Positions 33,354-46,460 of a stretch of 64,000 nt of DNA are shown here, one piece after another. Each line of letters opens with the position of its first letter. Position 1 is the first letter of the stretch. Below the pieces are notes generated by a model. It ran no database searches, was not told where the DNA came from, and was given only the letters and a program-made list of their open reading frames with translations. The DNA is from JABDIP01 sp965227455 (lineage in GTDB: Bacteria > Pseudomonadota > Alphaproteobacteria > DSM-16000 > Inquilinaceae), in NCBI GenBank assembly GCA_965227455.1, contig OZ245752.1:372001-436000 (forward strand). The letters run 5' to 3'. The position numbers and the translations under genes are program-made.

Positions 33354-36254
33354 ATGGCGTCTCAGATCGACGGCTCAACCGGCATTCCGCTGCGCGAGGA
33401 CCTCTTCACCGTTGATGGCGGTGAGGGACGACTGGTCTCTCACCTGGATATCAAGCCACCGGAGGATTCGGCAAAAACGCCGCCGGTCCTGTCCTTCAAG
33501 CGCAAACGCGAAGTCGAGATCCCTTGGGGCGACGTCTTCAAGGGCATCACCGACAACAGCCCAGTATCGGTTTCCGCGCTGAGGACCTTTTTTCAGAGTT
33601 CCTGGGGCCATGACGACGACAGCCTGCAAAAGGCGCTGGCGGACGACAGTGAGCTGCTATTCAAGGGCGAGACGCCCTTCGTCAAGCAGCTTTCCGGAGA
33701 AGGCGATGAGCCTATTCTGGCATTCGCGACGGAATTTCAGGACGACGGCACGGCAACGGGCCGGCGGATCGAGAGCGGGTTTGTTCTGCGGCATGGTGGC
33801 AGTGGCCGGCTCTATTACATCATTGAAGCCGAGGCTGGGCTGACAGCGGATCATTTCAGGGACTGGAATCAATACGATCAGTCACTCTGGAGAGACCATG
33901 TCCAGGGCGTTGAGCTGGTCTTCGAGACGGAGAGCGAGGCGGCCGGCCAATACACGGACTTCGAGGAAATTGACCTTCGGGCGGCCGTGATAGACCGGAA
34001 ATTCGGCGAACTCAGGCTGGCCCTCGAATTTGCCACGCAGGTCAAAGACAAGGTCTCGGGCGTCACCGAAAAGTTCATCGGCGACATCGTCAATACGTCG
34101 CTGAATGCCGACGAGATCGAAAATCTTCAGCGGCGGGTCTTGCGGCTTCAGATCGGCGAACAAGATGCGCAGCGTGCGATGGAGCGGCTGGTATCGCAGG
34201 CGGCCAGCCTGGGGTTCGTGCTGCTGCCTGATGGCGGCGAGGTGCCGGCCCCGGAAAAGGGCAAGGGTCAGAAAAAGACGGTCCCACCCGGATTGTATCA
34301 GGAATACACGCGCACGGCCCGGTGGACCACCACCCACAAGCGGACCGAGACCTACCGGTCCGGATGGTGGATCTTCAAGACCACCAAGACACGTCAGGTT
34401 CGTTACAAGAAGACGCATGAACGGCAGGTGCTGGCCTACAAGCCGGTCGACACCAGCAAGGATCTGCTGTCGGAGACGCGGCAGGATCTGGCCGCCGAGG
34501 GCATGGAGGTGTTCGTCTTCGATCGCTCTCCGGACGGTTTCGTCACCCTTGACGGCATGCCGTTGCGGCGGGTCATGGAGCGCTGCGACTTCGACGAGCA
34601 GTTCCGGCGCCATTGCGCGGTCCTCCTGCCGGTCTACGAGCACTCGCTGCTCGGCGATCGGATCGTCGCCAAATACAGCGTCTTCAAGCGGCCGCTGCCC
34701 GGCGTCCTGCCGACCATGCTGCCGCGGCTGGCAATCGAGGAATCGTTGTCGTACCGGATCTCATGGCAGGAGATGCAGCTTGGCGAACTGATCAGCAGCA
34801 TAAACCTGGCGCCCGGCGAGGAACGCCAGGTCACGATGACAAAGTCCTTCAAGCACGAAACGACGGTGTCGCGATCGACGACGTCGGTATTCGATATCTC
34901 GCAATCGGAATCGACCGATCTGGCCACCGAGATGGAGAACCAGACGCGCCAGGAAAGCCAGCAGTCGACCAACTTTGAGTCCACCGCCACGGTATCGGGC
35001 AACTATGGACCGTTCAGCGCGTCGGCGACCGCCAAAGGCGGCACGACCCGTTCACTCAACGAGGTCAGCCAGGCGATCAGCAAGGTCGCCCGCAAGGCCG
35101 CTCGGTCGGTCAGCCAACAGAACCGGGAGGAGGTCAGTTCCTCCTCGACCGCCCGGACCGAGATCACCAAGACCGACGAGACCAAGGCCACGCTCACCAA
35201 CATCAATCAGGGCCGGTCCCTGAACCTGATGTTCTATCGGATCAACAACAAGTTCTCCGGCGGGCTGTTCCTCGACGATCTGGGCTTCAGCGTCATCCCG
35301 GGCGTTGAGTTGATTGCCGGCAGCGGCGTGCACGATTCCCGCGGCTATGGGCTTCGGGAATTGCCCCGCCTTCTCCATGAGTTCGACGACGAGCAGCTGC
35401 CTTTCGACCTGAAGAGCGATCAGCGCGAGGAGTACAGCCAGCGGGTCCTGGAGAGCATCCGCGACCTGCTCGACTCCGAATACATGCGGCAGTCCGAACC
35501 AGAAGCGCCGGCGTCGAAGCGCACAGGCCAGGCCCAGACGATGTCGATGGCCGACCGGACCGCCGCGGCGGAGCCGGGTCCCACGATATCCGTTGGACTG
35601 CTCTGCATGCCGGCGGCACCGGCAAAGCCGGCTGCAAAGCGTGACCGGAGGGGTGGCCGCAAATCGGCCGCCGTAGCCGAAGTTGCCGCCGCCGCCGGCT
35701 TCGACGAATTCGCCGAGGCGTTGCGAAAGGCGACGATCGACAGCGACGCGCCGATGGTGCCGCAGGACCTGCTGGTGTCCGCCCCGGGGCTGTATCTCGA
35801 CGCCGTCGTCGGCGCCCAGCCGGGCACCGAGCCCTATTCGGAGGAGATGCGGGTGCAGGAGGTGCGGATGCGCGCCGCTGACGTATTCGCCCGGGAATCC
35901 GAAGGCCTGTACCAGCGCGCCCAGGCGATGCGGCTGGCCCGCATGTTCGGCAACGATGTAGGAAGCTGGCTCACCGGAATCATACCGTTGCGCGACCACA
36001 AGGCGCTGATGGTGTCGTTGAGCGAGCCGTTGCCGGAGGGCAACTGGCATATCCGCTTCGACGGCAAGTCGAAGGCGACGCTCGACCGGTCGAAATCCAT
36101 CGGCCGGAACGCGCTCCGCAAGACTTGGTCGAACGAGCAGGACTGGCTGAAGGCCGCCGACCTGATCTCCCGCGTCGACCTGTTCGACGAAGATACCGGC
36201 GCCACGATCGAGTATGCGGGACACGGGGCGCTCGCCGTTCGGGAGCGCGATTGA
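33354..36254 (+). CDS. 966-residue protein of unknown function, candidate eCIS-associated
   Basis: A large soluble-looking protein with no signal peptide or clear membrane span. A middle region (about residues 480-620) carries LAPGEERQVTMTKSFKHE, a long Ser/Thr/Gln-rich helical stretch (TEMENQTRQESQQS, LNEVSQAISKVARKAARSVS) and a conserved-looking NINQGRSLNLMFYRINNKF. An ESLYQRAQAMRLARM-like helix lies near the C-terminus. The start is the ATG at 33354 with GGGAG eight bases before it. I recall this Ser/Thr-rich architecture in hypothetical proteins of loci with contractile-injection genes, but that is inference. The AT-rich orphan gene follows after 36 bases. Confidence 0.7.
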   Translation: MASQIDGSTGIPLREDLFTVDGGEGRLVSHLDIKPPEDSAKTPPVLSFKRKREVEIPWGDVFKGITDNSPVSVSALRTFFQSSWGHDDDSLQKALADDSELLFKGETPFVKQLSGEGDEPILAFATEFQDDGTATGRRIESGFVLRHGGSGRLYYIIEAEAGLTADHFRDWNQYDQSLWRDHVQGVELVFETESEAAGQYTDFEEIDLRAAVIDRKFGELRLALEFATQVKDKVSGVTEKFIGDIVNTSLNADEIENLQRRVLRLQIGEQDAQRAMERLVSQAASLGFVLLPDGGEVPAPEKGKGQKKTVPPGLYQEYTRTARWTTTHKRTETYRSGWWIFKTTKTRQVRYKKTHERQVLAYKPVDTSKDLLSETRQDLAAEGMEVFVFDRSPDGFVTLDGMPLRRVMERCDFDEQFRRHCAVLLPVYEHSLLGDRIVAKYSVFKRPLPGVLPTMLPRLAIEESLSYRISWQEMQLGELISSINLAPGEERQVTMTKSFKHETTVSRSTTSVFDISQSESTDLATEMENQTRQESQQSTNFESTATVSGNYGPFSASATAKGGTTRSLNEVSQAISKVARKAARSVSQQNREEVSSSSTARTEITKTDETKATLTNINQGRSLNLMFYRINNKFSGGLFLDDLGFSVIPGVELIAGSGVHDSRGYGLRELPRLLHEFDDEQLPFDLKSDQREEYSQRVLESIRDLLDSEYMRQSEPEAPASKRTGQAQTMSMADRTAAAEPGPTISVGLLCMPAAPAKPAAKRDRRGGRKSAAVAEVAAAAGFDEFAEALRKATIDSDAPMVPQDLLVSAPGLYLDAVVGAQPGTEPYSEEMRVQEVRMRAADVFARESEGLYQRAQAMRLARMFGNDVGSWLTGIIPLRDHKALMVSLSEPLPEGNWHIRFDGKSKATLDRSKSIGRNALRKTWSNEQDWLKAADLISRVDLFDEDTGATIEYAGHGALAVRERD

Positions 36255-36290
36255 CCACATTTCGGCGTCCACGGGTCGGAACGATTAGCA

Positions 36291-37865
36291 ATGTCAGGCA
36301 GCCCAGGCGGTATCGCCCACGCTGGTACACCGGCTACGACGCCGGCGGATGAGGCCAGTACCGGTTCCGCGACCGGCTCGGCGGCTACGAATGCAGCATT
36401 GGACTGGAAAAACGAGCAGATACGGAAGGAGTTGTCGAATAGACTTCTCTCAATTGAATCGACTCAGCGGATTGTGGAATTGCTTCCGCGCAACCGTGGT
36501 CCTTTGCCAACCTTTGTGGAGAATGGCAAAAACCGACAGTTCGTCCAGGCCGCAATGGACTACATGTACAGCGCGGTCACCCCGCCGAAGGCAAAGCAGA
36601 TTGGGCAGCAGATTGTCGTAGTATCCAAGGTCCTCAGAGGTTCCGGCGATCTAATGTTCGGTGCCAAAGTATCCAGGCTGCTGAAGAATGAATTACCCGA
36701 CGTAAATGTCGAATTCATTTGGAATTCAGCTGGAAACGAAGGGCTGGCCAAGGAAATAGGTTTAATGGGAGAATATTTCAATAATGCAGATCCGAAAAAA
36801 GTAGAACTCAAGGAAGGAGAGCCCACAGCCAAAAGCTTGGCAGGAAAAATCGTCGTATCCGGCCCCATTATTCCCACATCTGATCAGCTAGATGCTTTCA
36901 GAGAAGACCAATCCATTGATGTTACTTTCGCATCGGAGTACGGCGTTCGCGATGAAATTCCATGGATGGACCCAGAACATTTCAATTGGCGGGAGGCGCC
37001 GTCTGGCGCCGGCCCCTATGAATACGGCCTAGTGTTGGAGCCCCCGTCGAACTTTCATCTGGCGGTCAACAAGGAACTGGCCAAGCACGTCATAAAGGGT
37101 GAATATCATTTTGCCTATGTCAACGGAAAGGAAGGAAGCAAGGGAAGCCACCGGGAGGTTTTGGAAATTTTGTTCAAATACTATAAATCGAATCCCAAAT
37201 CGTGCCTCCCTGTTGTGTTTGCCGATTCTAAAATAAATCGAGAAAGGTTATTTGACAATCTCAAACCTTTTTCTGATGAGTTCAAAGTTGGTTATGATTT
37301 TGTAGATCTAAGCGACCGAAAAGAAGACAGATACTATCAACCTGAGGGCGATAAGCGCGATAAGGGCAACCTACTGAAAATTCTCTTCCAGAGGATGACC
37401 CGCAATGAGTTTCTCGCGGCGCTCGGGAACAGTCACCCGATGCGATTTGTGACCGGCGATCAGAGCCTATCCGAGGCGCTGTCCTTGACCGATTCGATCG
37501 TGGTTTACGAAGCTCTGTGGCACAAGAAAAAGGCATTCGAAGACCTTCAAAAGTGGTGCGACGGACTTGTCTACAAACTTGGGGAAGCCAAGGCCGAAGA
37601 TATCCGCAATCACTCCACGGACGACTACCGAGATTGCCTCGACAGAATCCACAGAGAACTAGACTACCGGTATCGCATCGTGGGCGCGGTGAAAGGAGCC
37701 ATTCTTCGTCGGGAGGACGATGATATAAGAAAACTCGACAAGACGATTTCCGAATTTGCGCAGAAGCGCGCACCGGCCAATGACCTTTGGCCGCACTTTG
37801 TAAAACTTGCAGATTTTCTTGCCAAATTCCCGTCTGGGCGCCGGCCGGTAGGGCGGCGAAGGTGA
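36291..37865 (+). CDS. AT-rich orphan gene, 524-residue protein of unknown function
   Basis: Base composition is visibly lower in GC than anywhere else in the window from about 36400 to 37830, and codon use follows (many AAA, AAT, TTT), a sign of transfer. The protein has a disordered Ala/Thr/Ser/Gly N-terminus (about 35 residues), RGSGDLMFGAKVSRLLKNELPDVNVEFIWNSAG and a later RFVTGDQSLSEALSLTDSIVVYE. Together these faintly recall GT-B glycosyltransferases. The last ten or so codons (SGRRPVGRRR) lie past the junction with the lysozyme remnant, so the C-terminus may be chimeric. Function is unknown; a toxin or cargo role is possible from context. Confidence 0.65.
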   Translation: MSGSPGGIAHAGTPATTPADEASTGSATGSAATNAALDWKNEQIRKELSNRLLSIESTQRIVELLPRNRGPLPTFVENGKNRQFVQAAMDYMYSAVTPPKAKQIGQQIVVVSKVLRGSGDLMFGAKVSRLLKNELPDVNVEFIWNSAGNEGLAKEIGLMGEYFNNADPKKVELKEGEPTAKSLAGKIVVSGPIIPTSDQLDAFREDQSIDVTFASEYGVRDEIPWMDPEHFNWREAPSGAGPYEYGLVLEPPSNFHLAVNKELAKHVIKGEYHFAYVNGKEGSKGSHREVLEILFKYYKSNPKSCLPVVFADSKINRERLFDNLKPFSDEFKVGYDFVDLSDRKEDRYYQPEGDKRDKGNLLKILFQRMTRNEFLAALGNSHPMRFVTGDQSLSEALSLTDSIVVYEALWHKKKAFEDLQKWCDGLVYKLGEAKAEDIRNHSTDDYRDCLDRIHRELDYRYRIVGAVKGAILRREDDDIRKLDKTISEFAQKRAPANDLWPHFVKLADFLAKFPSGRRPVGRRR

Positions 37866-38214
37866 AGGCCGCGCCCGCCGCGGCCGCGGAAGCGTCATAA
37901 GCAGCGGTCAGGCGGACGACGATCGGGCCCATAACCGCCTTGTCCAGCGCCGCGGCCTCGGCGTCGGTTACGCCGAGCGGATTGCGCTGCAGAAAGCCGA
38001 CGGCGTCGGCTTTAATCTTGCCCGTATGGGGCTTCAGCTTGGCCTTGAGCGGCGGCGGGATGTCGAGCGCGTCGATCTCAGCTTCACTGCGCTGGCCGAG
38101 ATCGACGCCAGTCGCGATGGTGACGCCGCTCTTGCTGCCCCCGCTATCCGGGATATAGCCGGCCAGCTTCCGGATGCCCTCAAATTGGCTGATGATTTGC
38201 CAGTCGATCGCCAC
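37838..38214 (-). pseudogene. Truncated pesticin-like lysozyme gene
   Basis: From a GTG at 38214 (GGGGAGG five bases before it) the minus strand encodes VAIDWQIISQFEGIRKLAGY, then SGVTIATGVDLGQRSEAEID and a helical ALDIPPPLKAKLKPHTGKIKADAVGF. It closes FTFAALPAGAQT. This is the N-terminal half of the pesticin C-terminal/T4-lysozyme-like muramidase domain, with the catalytic Glu in FEG and the GVTIxxGxDLG motif. At about 37836 homology stops abruptly and the frame runs antisense into the AT-rich gene, so the second half is missing. The usual AxxYG(S) continuation is absent. Confidence 0.72.
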
Positions 38215-38658
38215 ATGCACCTCCCCTTCGTACGCGCACCCATCATTCGCCGGCCGGCTTTGCGCCGGACGCGCACCCCATCGCGGCGGGAAAGCAGCGA
38301 ACAGCCATACTCGCTTAGGAGTGGCGGCCCCAAGCAGCCAGCGTTGGCCCGATACCCTGGGAAATCGGGGTGGACAGGTCGGCAAGGGTGGTCGCAAGCC
38401 ATCCGTACTCCGATCAAAGACGAGCCACAGGCCCCCATAGTCTCAGGGGGCTTTGTCCTTTCCTCGCCGACCGCGGCCGTTGACCTGCGTCAAGGCGGCT
38501 CCCGATCGGGACGCTAGCGTGGAGCCGCCCGAATAGCGGGCATGACACCGGTCCTCGTTGGGCCCTCTGGGGCCTGACGCCTCTGGCGGACGAGGGAGTT
38601 CTGGTGCGGTACGTGCCGATGACGGCAACCGATATCGAGCCGGAGGAGCGCAGGAGGC
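38215..38658. other. Intergenic region before the acyl ligase gene
   Basis: About 440 bases with no supported gene. It contains the leader of the lysozyme remnant, a terminator hairpin at 38431-38462 and then the upstream region of the acyl-AMP ligase gene. Its composition is back to GC-rich. Confidence 0.5.
38431..38462 (+). terminator. Rho-independent terminator
   Basis: GCCCCC pairs with GGGGGC around a nine-base loop, followed by TTTGTCCTTT. It would stop plus-strand transcripts coming from the accessory island before the acyl ligase gene. Confidence 0.7.
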
Positions 38659-41607
<2,949 letters not shown>

Positions 41608-41719
41608 GCCGTCGTACCGACGCTGTGTCGACGGCCGGCCGGATCCGATCGACGGAAGGATTCGAACATCCCCGGAACATGGCTCCGATCGTCTTTTTTT
41701 ATCAGCCTGTTAAAAGCGC

Positions 41720-41748
41720 TTGGCGAAATGGAACAAAACAGGTACATT
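41720..41748 (+). promoter_or_regulatory. recA promoter overlapped by an SOS (LexA) box
   Basis: A -35 TTGGCG (41720-41725) and -10 TACATT (41743-41748) are 17 bases apart. GAAC-AAAACAG-GTAC at 41731-41745 lies inside this promoter and differs at one base from the alphaproteobacterial LexA consensus GAAC-N7-GAAC. LexA bound here would block RNA polymerase. Confidence 0.75.
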
Positions 41749-41814
41749 GCACGTCGACGCACGCCGCCATGGCGTTGAAGCCCGTCATCCGTTATTGCAA
41801 GAGGGACTCAAGAG

Positions 41815-42912
<1,098 letters not shown>

Positions 42913-42998
42913 CGGTCGTACGCGCCGCCGCGCCCGGTCCGGGCCCGGCGGTGGCGGGGCGGCGTCTGGACTCGTCCCTCCCGGACACGGTACAAGGC

Positions 42999-43035
42999 GG
43001 GCCGCGCCCGGCCATCTCGGCCGGTGGCGCGGCCC
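42999..43035 (+). terminator. Stem-loop between recA and alaS
   Basis: GGGCCGCGCC pairs with GGCGCGGCCC, and a second CGGCC/GGCCG pair extends the stem inward. No U tract follows, so it may act as an attenuator, an mRNA-stability hairpin or a weak terminator. Confidence 0.5.
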
Positions 43036-43069
43036 GTTGCCATGGGGCGGGGCCGCCGCGCGGGTGGGC

Positions 43070-45712
43070 ATGAGCGCGATGAAGACCAGCGAAATCCGGA
43101 CCACGTTTCTTGAGTATTTCCGCGATCACGGCCATGAGGTCGTGGCCTCCGGTCCGGTCGTGCCGCGCAACGATCCGACGCTGATGTTCACCAGCGCCGG
43201 CATGGTGCCGTTCAAGAACGTCTTCATCGGCCAGGAGTCCCGCGATTACAGCCGCGCGGTCACGTCGCAGAAATGCCTGCGCGCCGGTGGCAAGCACAAC
43301 GACCTGGAAAATGTCGGCTACACCGCCCGGCACCACACCTTCTTCGAGATGCTGGGGAACTTCTCGTTCGGCGACTATTTCAAGGATGTCGCCATCGAGC
43401 GGTCCTGGGACCTGTTGACCAACGGCTTCGGGCTGCCGGAGGACAAGTTACTGGTCACAGTCTATGCCGAGGACGAGGAGGCGGCGGGCCTGTGGAAGAA
43501 GATCGCTGGCCTGCCGGATGAGAAGGTGCTGCGCATCGCCACCTCTGACAATTTCTGGTCGATGGGCGATACCGGGCCCTGCGGCCCGTGCTCGGAGATC
43601 TTCTACGACCACGGCCCGGGCGTGCCCGGTGGCCCGCCTGGCAGCCCGGATGAGGACGGCGACCGCTTCATCGAGGTCTGGAACCTGGTCTTCATGCAGT
43701 ATGAGCAGGTCACCAAGGACAAGCGCATCGACCTGCCCAAGCCCTCGATCGACACCGGCATGGGGCTGGAGCGCCTGACCGCCGTGCTGCAGGGTAAGCA
43801 CGACAATTACGATATCGACCTGATGCGCGCGTTGATCGAGGCCTCGGCCGACGTCACCGGCGTTTCGCCCGACGGCGAGCATGCGGTCTCGCACCGGGTG
43901 ATGGCCGATCACCTTCGTGCCGCCAGTTTCCTGATCGCCGAGAACATCACCCCGGCCAATGAAGGCCGCGGCTATGTGTTGCGGCGGATCATGCGCCGTG
44001 CCATGCGCCATGCCCATCTGATGGGCGCCAAGGAGCCGGTGATGTGGCGGCTGGTGCCCGCACTGGTGTCCGAGATGGGCACCGCCTATCCGGAACTGAA
44101 CCGCGCCGAGGCCCTGATCTCCGAGACTCTCAAGCTCGAAGAGACGCTGTTCAAGAAGACCCTGGCCCGCGGCCTGAAGCTGCTGGGCGAGGAATCGGCC
44201 AAGCTCTCCAAGGGCGGCGCCCTGCCCGGCGAGATCGCCTTCAAGCTGCACGATACCTATGGCTTCCCGCTGGATTTGACCGAGGACGTGCTGCGCGGCC
44301 AGGGCAAGACGGTGGACACCGCCGGCTTCGACGCCGGCATGGAGCGGCAACGTGCCCAGGCGCGCAAGAGCTGGGCCGGCTCCGGCGAGGCGGCCACCGA
44401 GCAGGTCTGGTTCGACATCAAGGAGAAGGTCGGCGCCACCGACTTCCTCGGTTATGAGACCGTGCGCGCGGAGGGCCAGGTGGTGGCGCTGGTGGTCGAC
44501 GGCAAGCCGGTGGAGAGCGCCAAGGCCGGCCAGGACGTCGCGGTCATCGCCAACCAGACGCCGTTCTATGGCGAGTCCGGCGGCCAGGTCGGCGATGCCG
44601 GCGGGCTGTTCACCGCCGATGGTGCCGAGATCCGCATCAGCGATACCCAGAAGAAGCTGGGCGACCTGTTCGTGCATCTGGGCAAAGTCACGAAGGGCAA
44701 GCTCGCGGTCGGCGACGCGGTGGAGATGTCTGTCGAGAGCGATCGCCGCGATGCGATCCGCGCCAACCATTCCGCCACCCATCTGCTGCACGAGGCGCTG
44801 CGGCGCCGGCTCGGCACCCATGTGGCCCAGAAGGGCTCGCTGGTGGCGCCGGACCGGCTGCGCTTCGACATCAGCCACCCGCGCGGCTTGAGCCGCGAGG
44901 ACGTGCTGGCGGTCGAGGCCGAGGTCAATGCCCGGGTGCGCGAGAATGCCGAGGTGGTGACCCGGCTGATGACTCCGGACGAGGCCATCGCCGAAGGCGC
45001 CATGGCGCTGTTCGGCGAGAAATACGGCGAGGTGGTTCGCGTCGTCAGCATGGGCCGCGACGGCAACCGGTTCTATTCCCTGGAGCTGTGCGGCGGCACC
45101 CATGTGGGCCGCACCGGCGATATCGGCAGCTTCAAGGTCATCGGCGAGGGTGCCGTGGCCGCCGGCGTGCGGCGGATCGAGGCGCTGACCGGCGCCGGGG
45201 TCGTGGCCTTCACCGCGGAGCTGGAGGATTTGCTGGCACGATCGGCTTCGGCGCTGAAGACGACGCCGGCCGAATTGCCGGACCGGATTACCGCCGTGGT
45301 CGAGGACCGGCGGCAGAAGGATCGCGAGAACGAGGACCTGCGGCGCAAGCTTGCCAGCGGCGGCACTGGCGGCGGCACCCAGGTCAAGGAGATCGGCGAC
45401 GTGAAATTCGCCGGGCTGGTGCTGGACGGCGTGCCGCCCAAGGATCTGAAGCCCATGGCCGACGATCTGAAAAAGCAGATGGGCACCGGAGTCACCGCCC
45501 TCATCGCCGTCAATGACGGCAAGGCATCGATCGTGGTCGGCGTGACCGACGATCTCACCGGCCGCTTCAATGCGGTCGAACTGGTGCGCACCGGCTCCAC
45601 GGCGCTGGGCGGCAAGGGCGGCGGCGGCCGTCCGGACATGGCCCAGGCCGGCGGTCCCGACGGCGCCCGCGCGCCCGATGCGCTTGCCGCGATCGAGGCG
45701 GTCCTGGCTTAG
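43070..45712 (+). CDS. alaS: Alanyl-tRNA synthetase
   Basis: AlaS charges tRNA-Ala. The 880-residue product starts MSAMKTSEIRTTFLEYFRDHGHEVV and has class II motif regions (DPTLMFTSAGMVPFKN, TGMGLERLTAV). The editing domain has NHSATHLLHEALRR and the Cys of ELCGGTHVGRTGDIG, zinc ligands of the editing site, and the C-Ala DUF follows. Starts at 43070 or 43079 are both possible; a longer reading to 43037 has no homology. It lies after recA in the common alphaproteobacterial order. Confidence 0.97.
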   Translation: MSAMKTSEIRTTFLEYFRDHGHEVVASGPVVPRNDPTLMFTSAGMVPFKNVFIGQESRDYSRAVTSQKCLRAGGKHNDLENVGYTARHHTFFEMLGNFSFGDYFKDVAIERSWDLLTNGFGLPEDKLLVTVYAEDEEAAGLWKKIAGLPDEKVLRIATSDNFWSMGDTGPCGPCSEIFYDHGPGVPGGPPGSPDEDGDRFIEVWNLVFMQYEQVTKDKRIDLPKPSIDTGMGLERLTAVLQGKHDNYDIDLMRALIEASADVTGVSPDGEHAVSHRVMADHLRAASFLIAENITPANEGRGYVLRRIMRRAMRHAHLMGAKEPVMWRLVPALVSEMGTAYPELNRAEALISETLKLEETLFKKTLARGLKLLGEESAKLSKGGALPGEIAFKLHDTYGFPLDLTEDVLRGQGKTVDTAGFDAGMERQRAQARKSWAGSGEAATEQVWFDIKEKVGATDFLGYETVRAEGQVVALVVDGKPVESAKAGQDVAVIANQTPFYGESGGQVGDAGGLFTADGAEIRISDTQKKLGDLFVHLGKVTKGKLAVGDAVEMSVESDRRDAIRANHSATHLLHEALRRRLGTHVAQKGSLVAPDRLRFDISHPRGLSREDVLAVEAEVNARVRENAEVVTRLMTPDEAIAEGAMALFGEKYGEVVRVVSMGRDGNRFYSLELCGGTHVGRTGDIGSFKVIGEGAVAAGVRRIEALTGAGVVAFTAELEDLLARSASALKTTPAELPDRITAVVEDRRQKDRENEDLRRKLASGGTGGGTQVKEIGDVKFAGLVLDGVPPKDLKPMADDLKKQMGTGVTALIAVNDGKASIVVGVTDDLTGRFNAVELVRTGSTALGGKGGGGRPDMAQAGGPDGARAPDALAAIEAVLA

Positions 45713-45928
45713 CGCCGAAACCGTCTGGAGACATCCAATAGGGTCGGATTCTGGCATCCTGACAGGGCCGGGGGACCAACTTATCAACAGAAATCTTCAC
45801 GCCGGGGCCGCTTCCGGCTGTTCAATTGCCGCTTCATGTAGTACCTTGCCGCCGGGTGGCTACCACATTTCGGGTGAGCCTCTACGTATGGGCCGTGGCC
45901 CAAGTGCGGGTACGAGGGAGAGCGTCTG

Positions 45929-46396
45929 ATGAGTTGGACGGAAGAAAAGGTCGCGGTATTGCGGCAGTACTGGGGTTCGGGCAAGAGCGCCAGCGAGATC
46001 GCCGAGATCATCGGCGGCATGTCGCGCAATGCGGTGATCGGAAAGGCGCATCGCCTCGGCCTGGCCGGCCGCCCGTCGCCGATCAAGGAGAAGAAGGCCA
46101 AGCCCAAGCCGGCGGCGCTGACCAGTTCCAGCCCGGCTCCGGCGCCGCCCCAGGCGGCCCCCAGGGCGCCGGTCGACAATGTGGTCGAACTGCTGCCCGG
46201 CGGTGGCGCCACCATCCTGTCGCTGACCGAGCGCATGTGCCGCTGGCCTCATGGCGATCCCAAGAAGCCCGGCTTCCGCTTCTGTGGCAAGCCCGCAGTC
46301 GACGGCACGTCCTATTGCGCCGAGCATCTGAGGCAGGCCTATCAGCCGCCGCAGCCCAAGCGCCGCGACACCGAACGCCGCGCTGCCCACGGCTAA
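45929..46396 (+). CDS. gcrA: Cell-cycle regulator GcrA
   Basis: GcrA is an alphaproteobacterial sigma-70 co-activator that works at CcrM-methylated promoters. The 155-residue product opens MSWTEEKVAVLRQYWGSGKSASEIAEIIGG, a helix-turn-helix. SRNAVIGKAHRLGLAGRPSP, a Pro/Ala-rich linker and a C-terminal sigma-binding segment with LTERMCRWPHGDP and FCGKPAVDGTSYCAEHLRQAY (four cysteines plus His) follow. A strong terminator follows the gene. With cckA at 21723 and CtrA boxes nearby it completes a Caulobacter-type cell-cycle set. Confidence 0.96.
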   Translation: MSWTEEKVAVLRQYWGSGKSASEIAEIIGGMSRNAVIGKAHRLGLAGRPSPIKEKKAKPKPAALTSSSPAPAPPQAAPRAPVDNVVELLPGGGATILSLTERMCRWPHGDPKKPGFRFCGKPAVDGTSYCAEHLRQAYQPPQPKRRDTERRAAHG

Positions 46397-46426
46397 CGCC
46401 CGGCGGCACAGGCCGCCAGAACCTGA

Positions 46427-46460
46427 AAACGGCCCGGGTCGCAGGATCCGGGCCGTTTGT
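46427..46460 (+). terminator. Rho-independent terminator of gcrA
   Basis: ACGGCCCGG pairs with CCGGGCCGT around a ten-base loop and runs into TTGT. It lies about 30 bases after the gcrA stop and just before the end of the convergent LysR gene. Confidence 0.8.

Noticed and set aside
37282..38397. Full 371-codon minus-strand frame as one protein
   Set aside because: Only the part from the GTG at 38214 to about 37838 resembles lysozyme. The ends are leader DNA and the antisense of the AT-rich gene.
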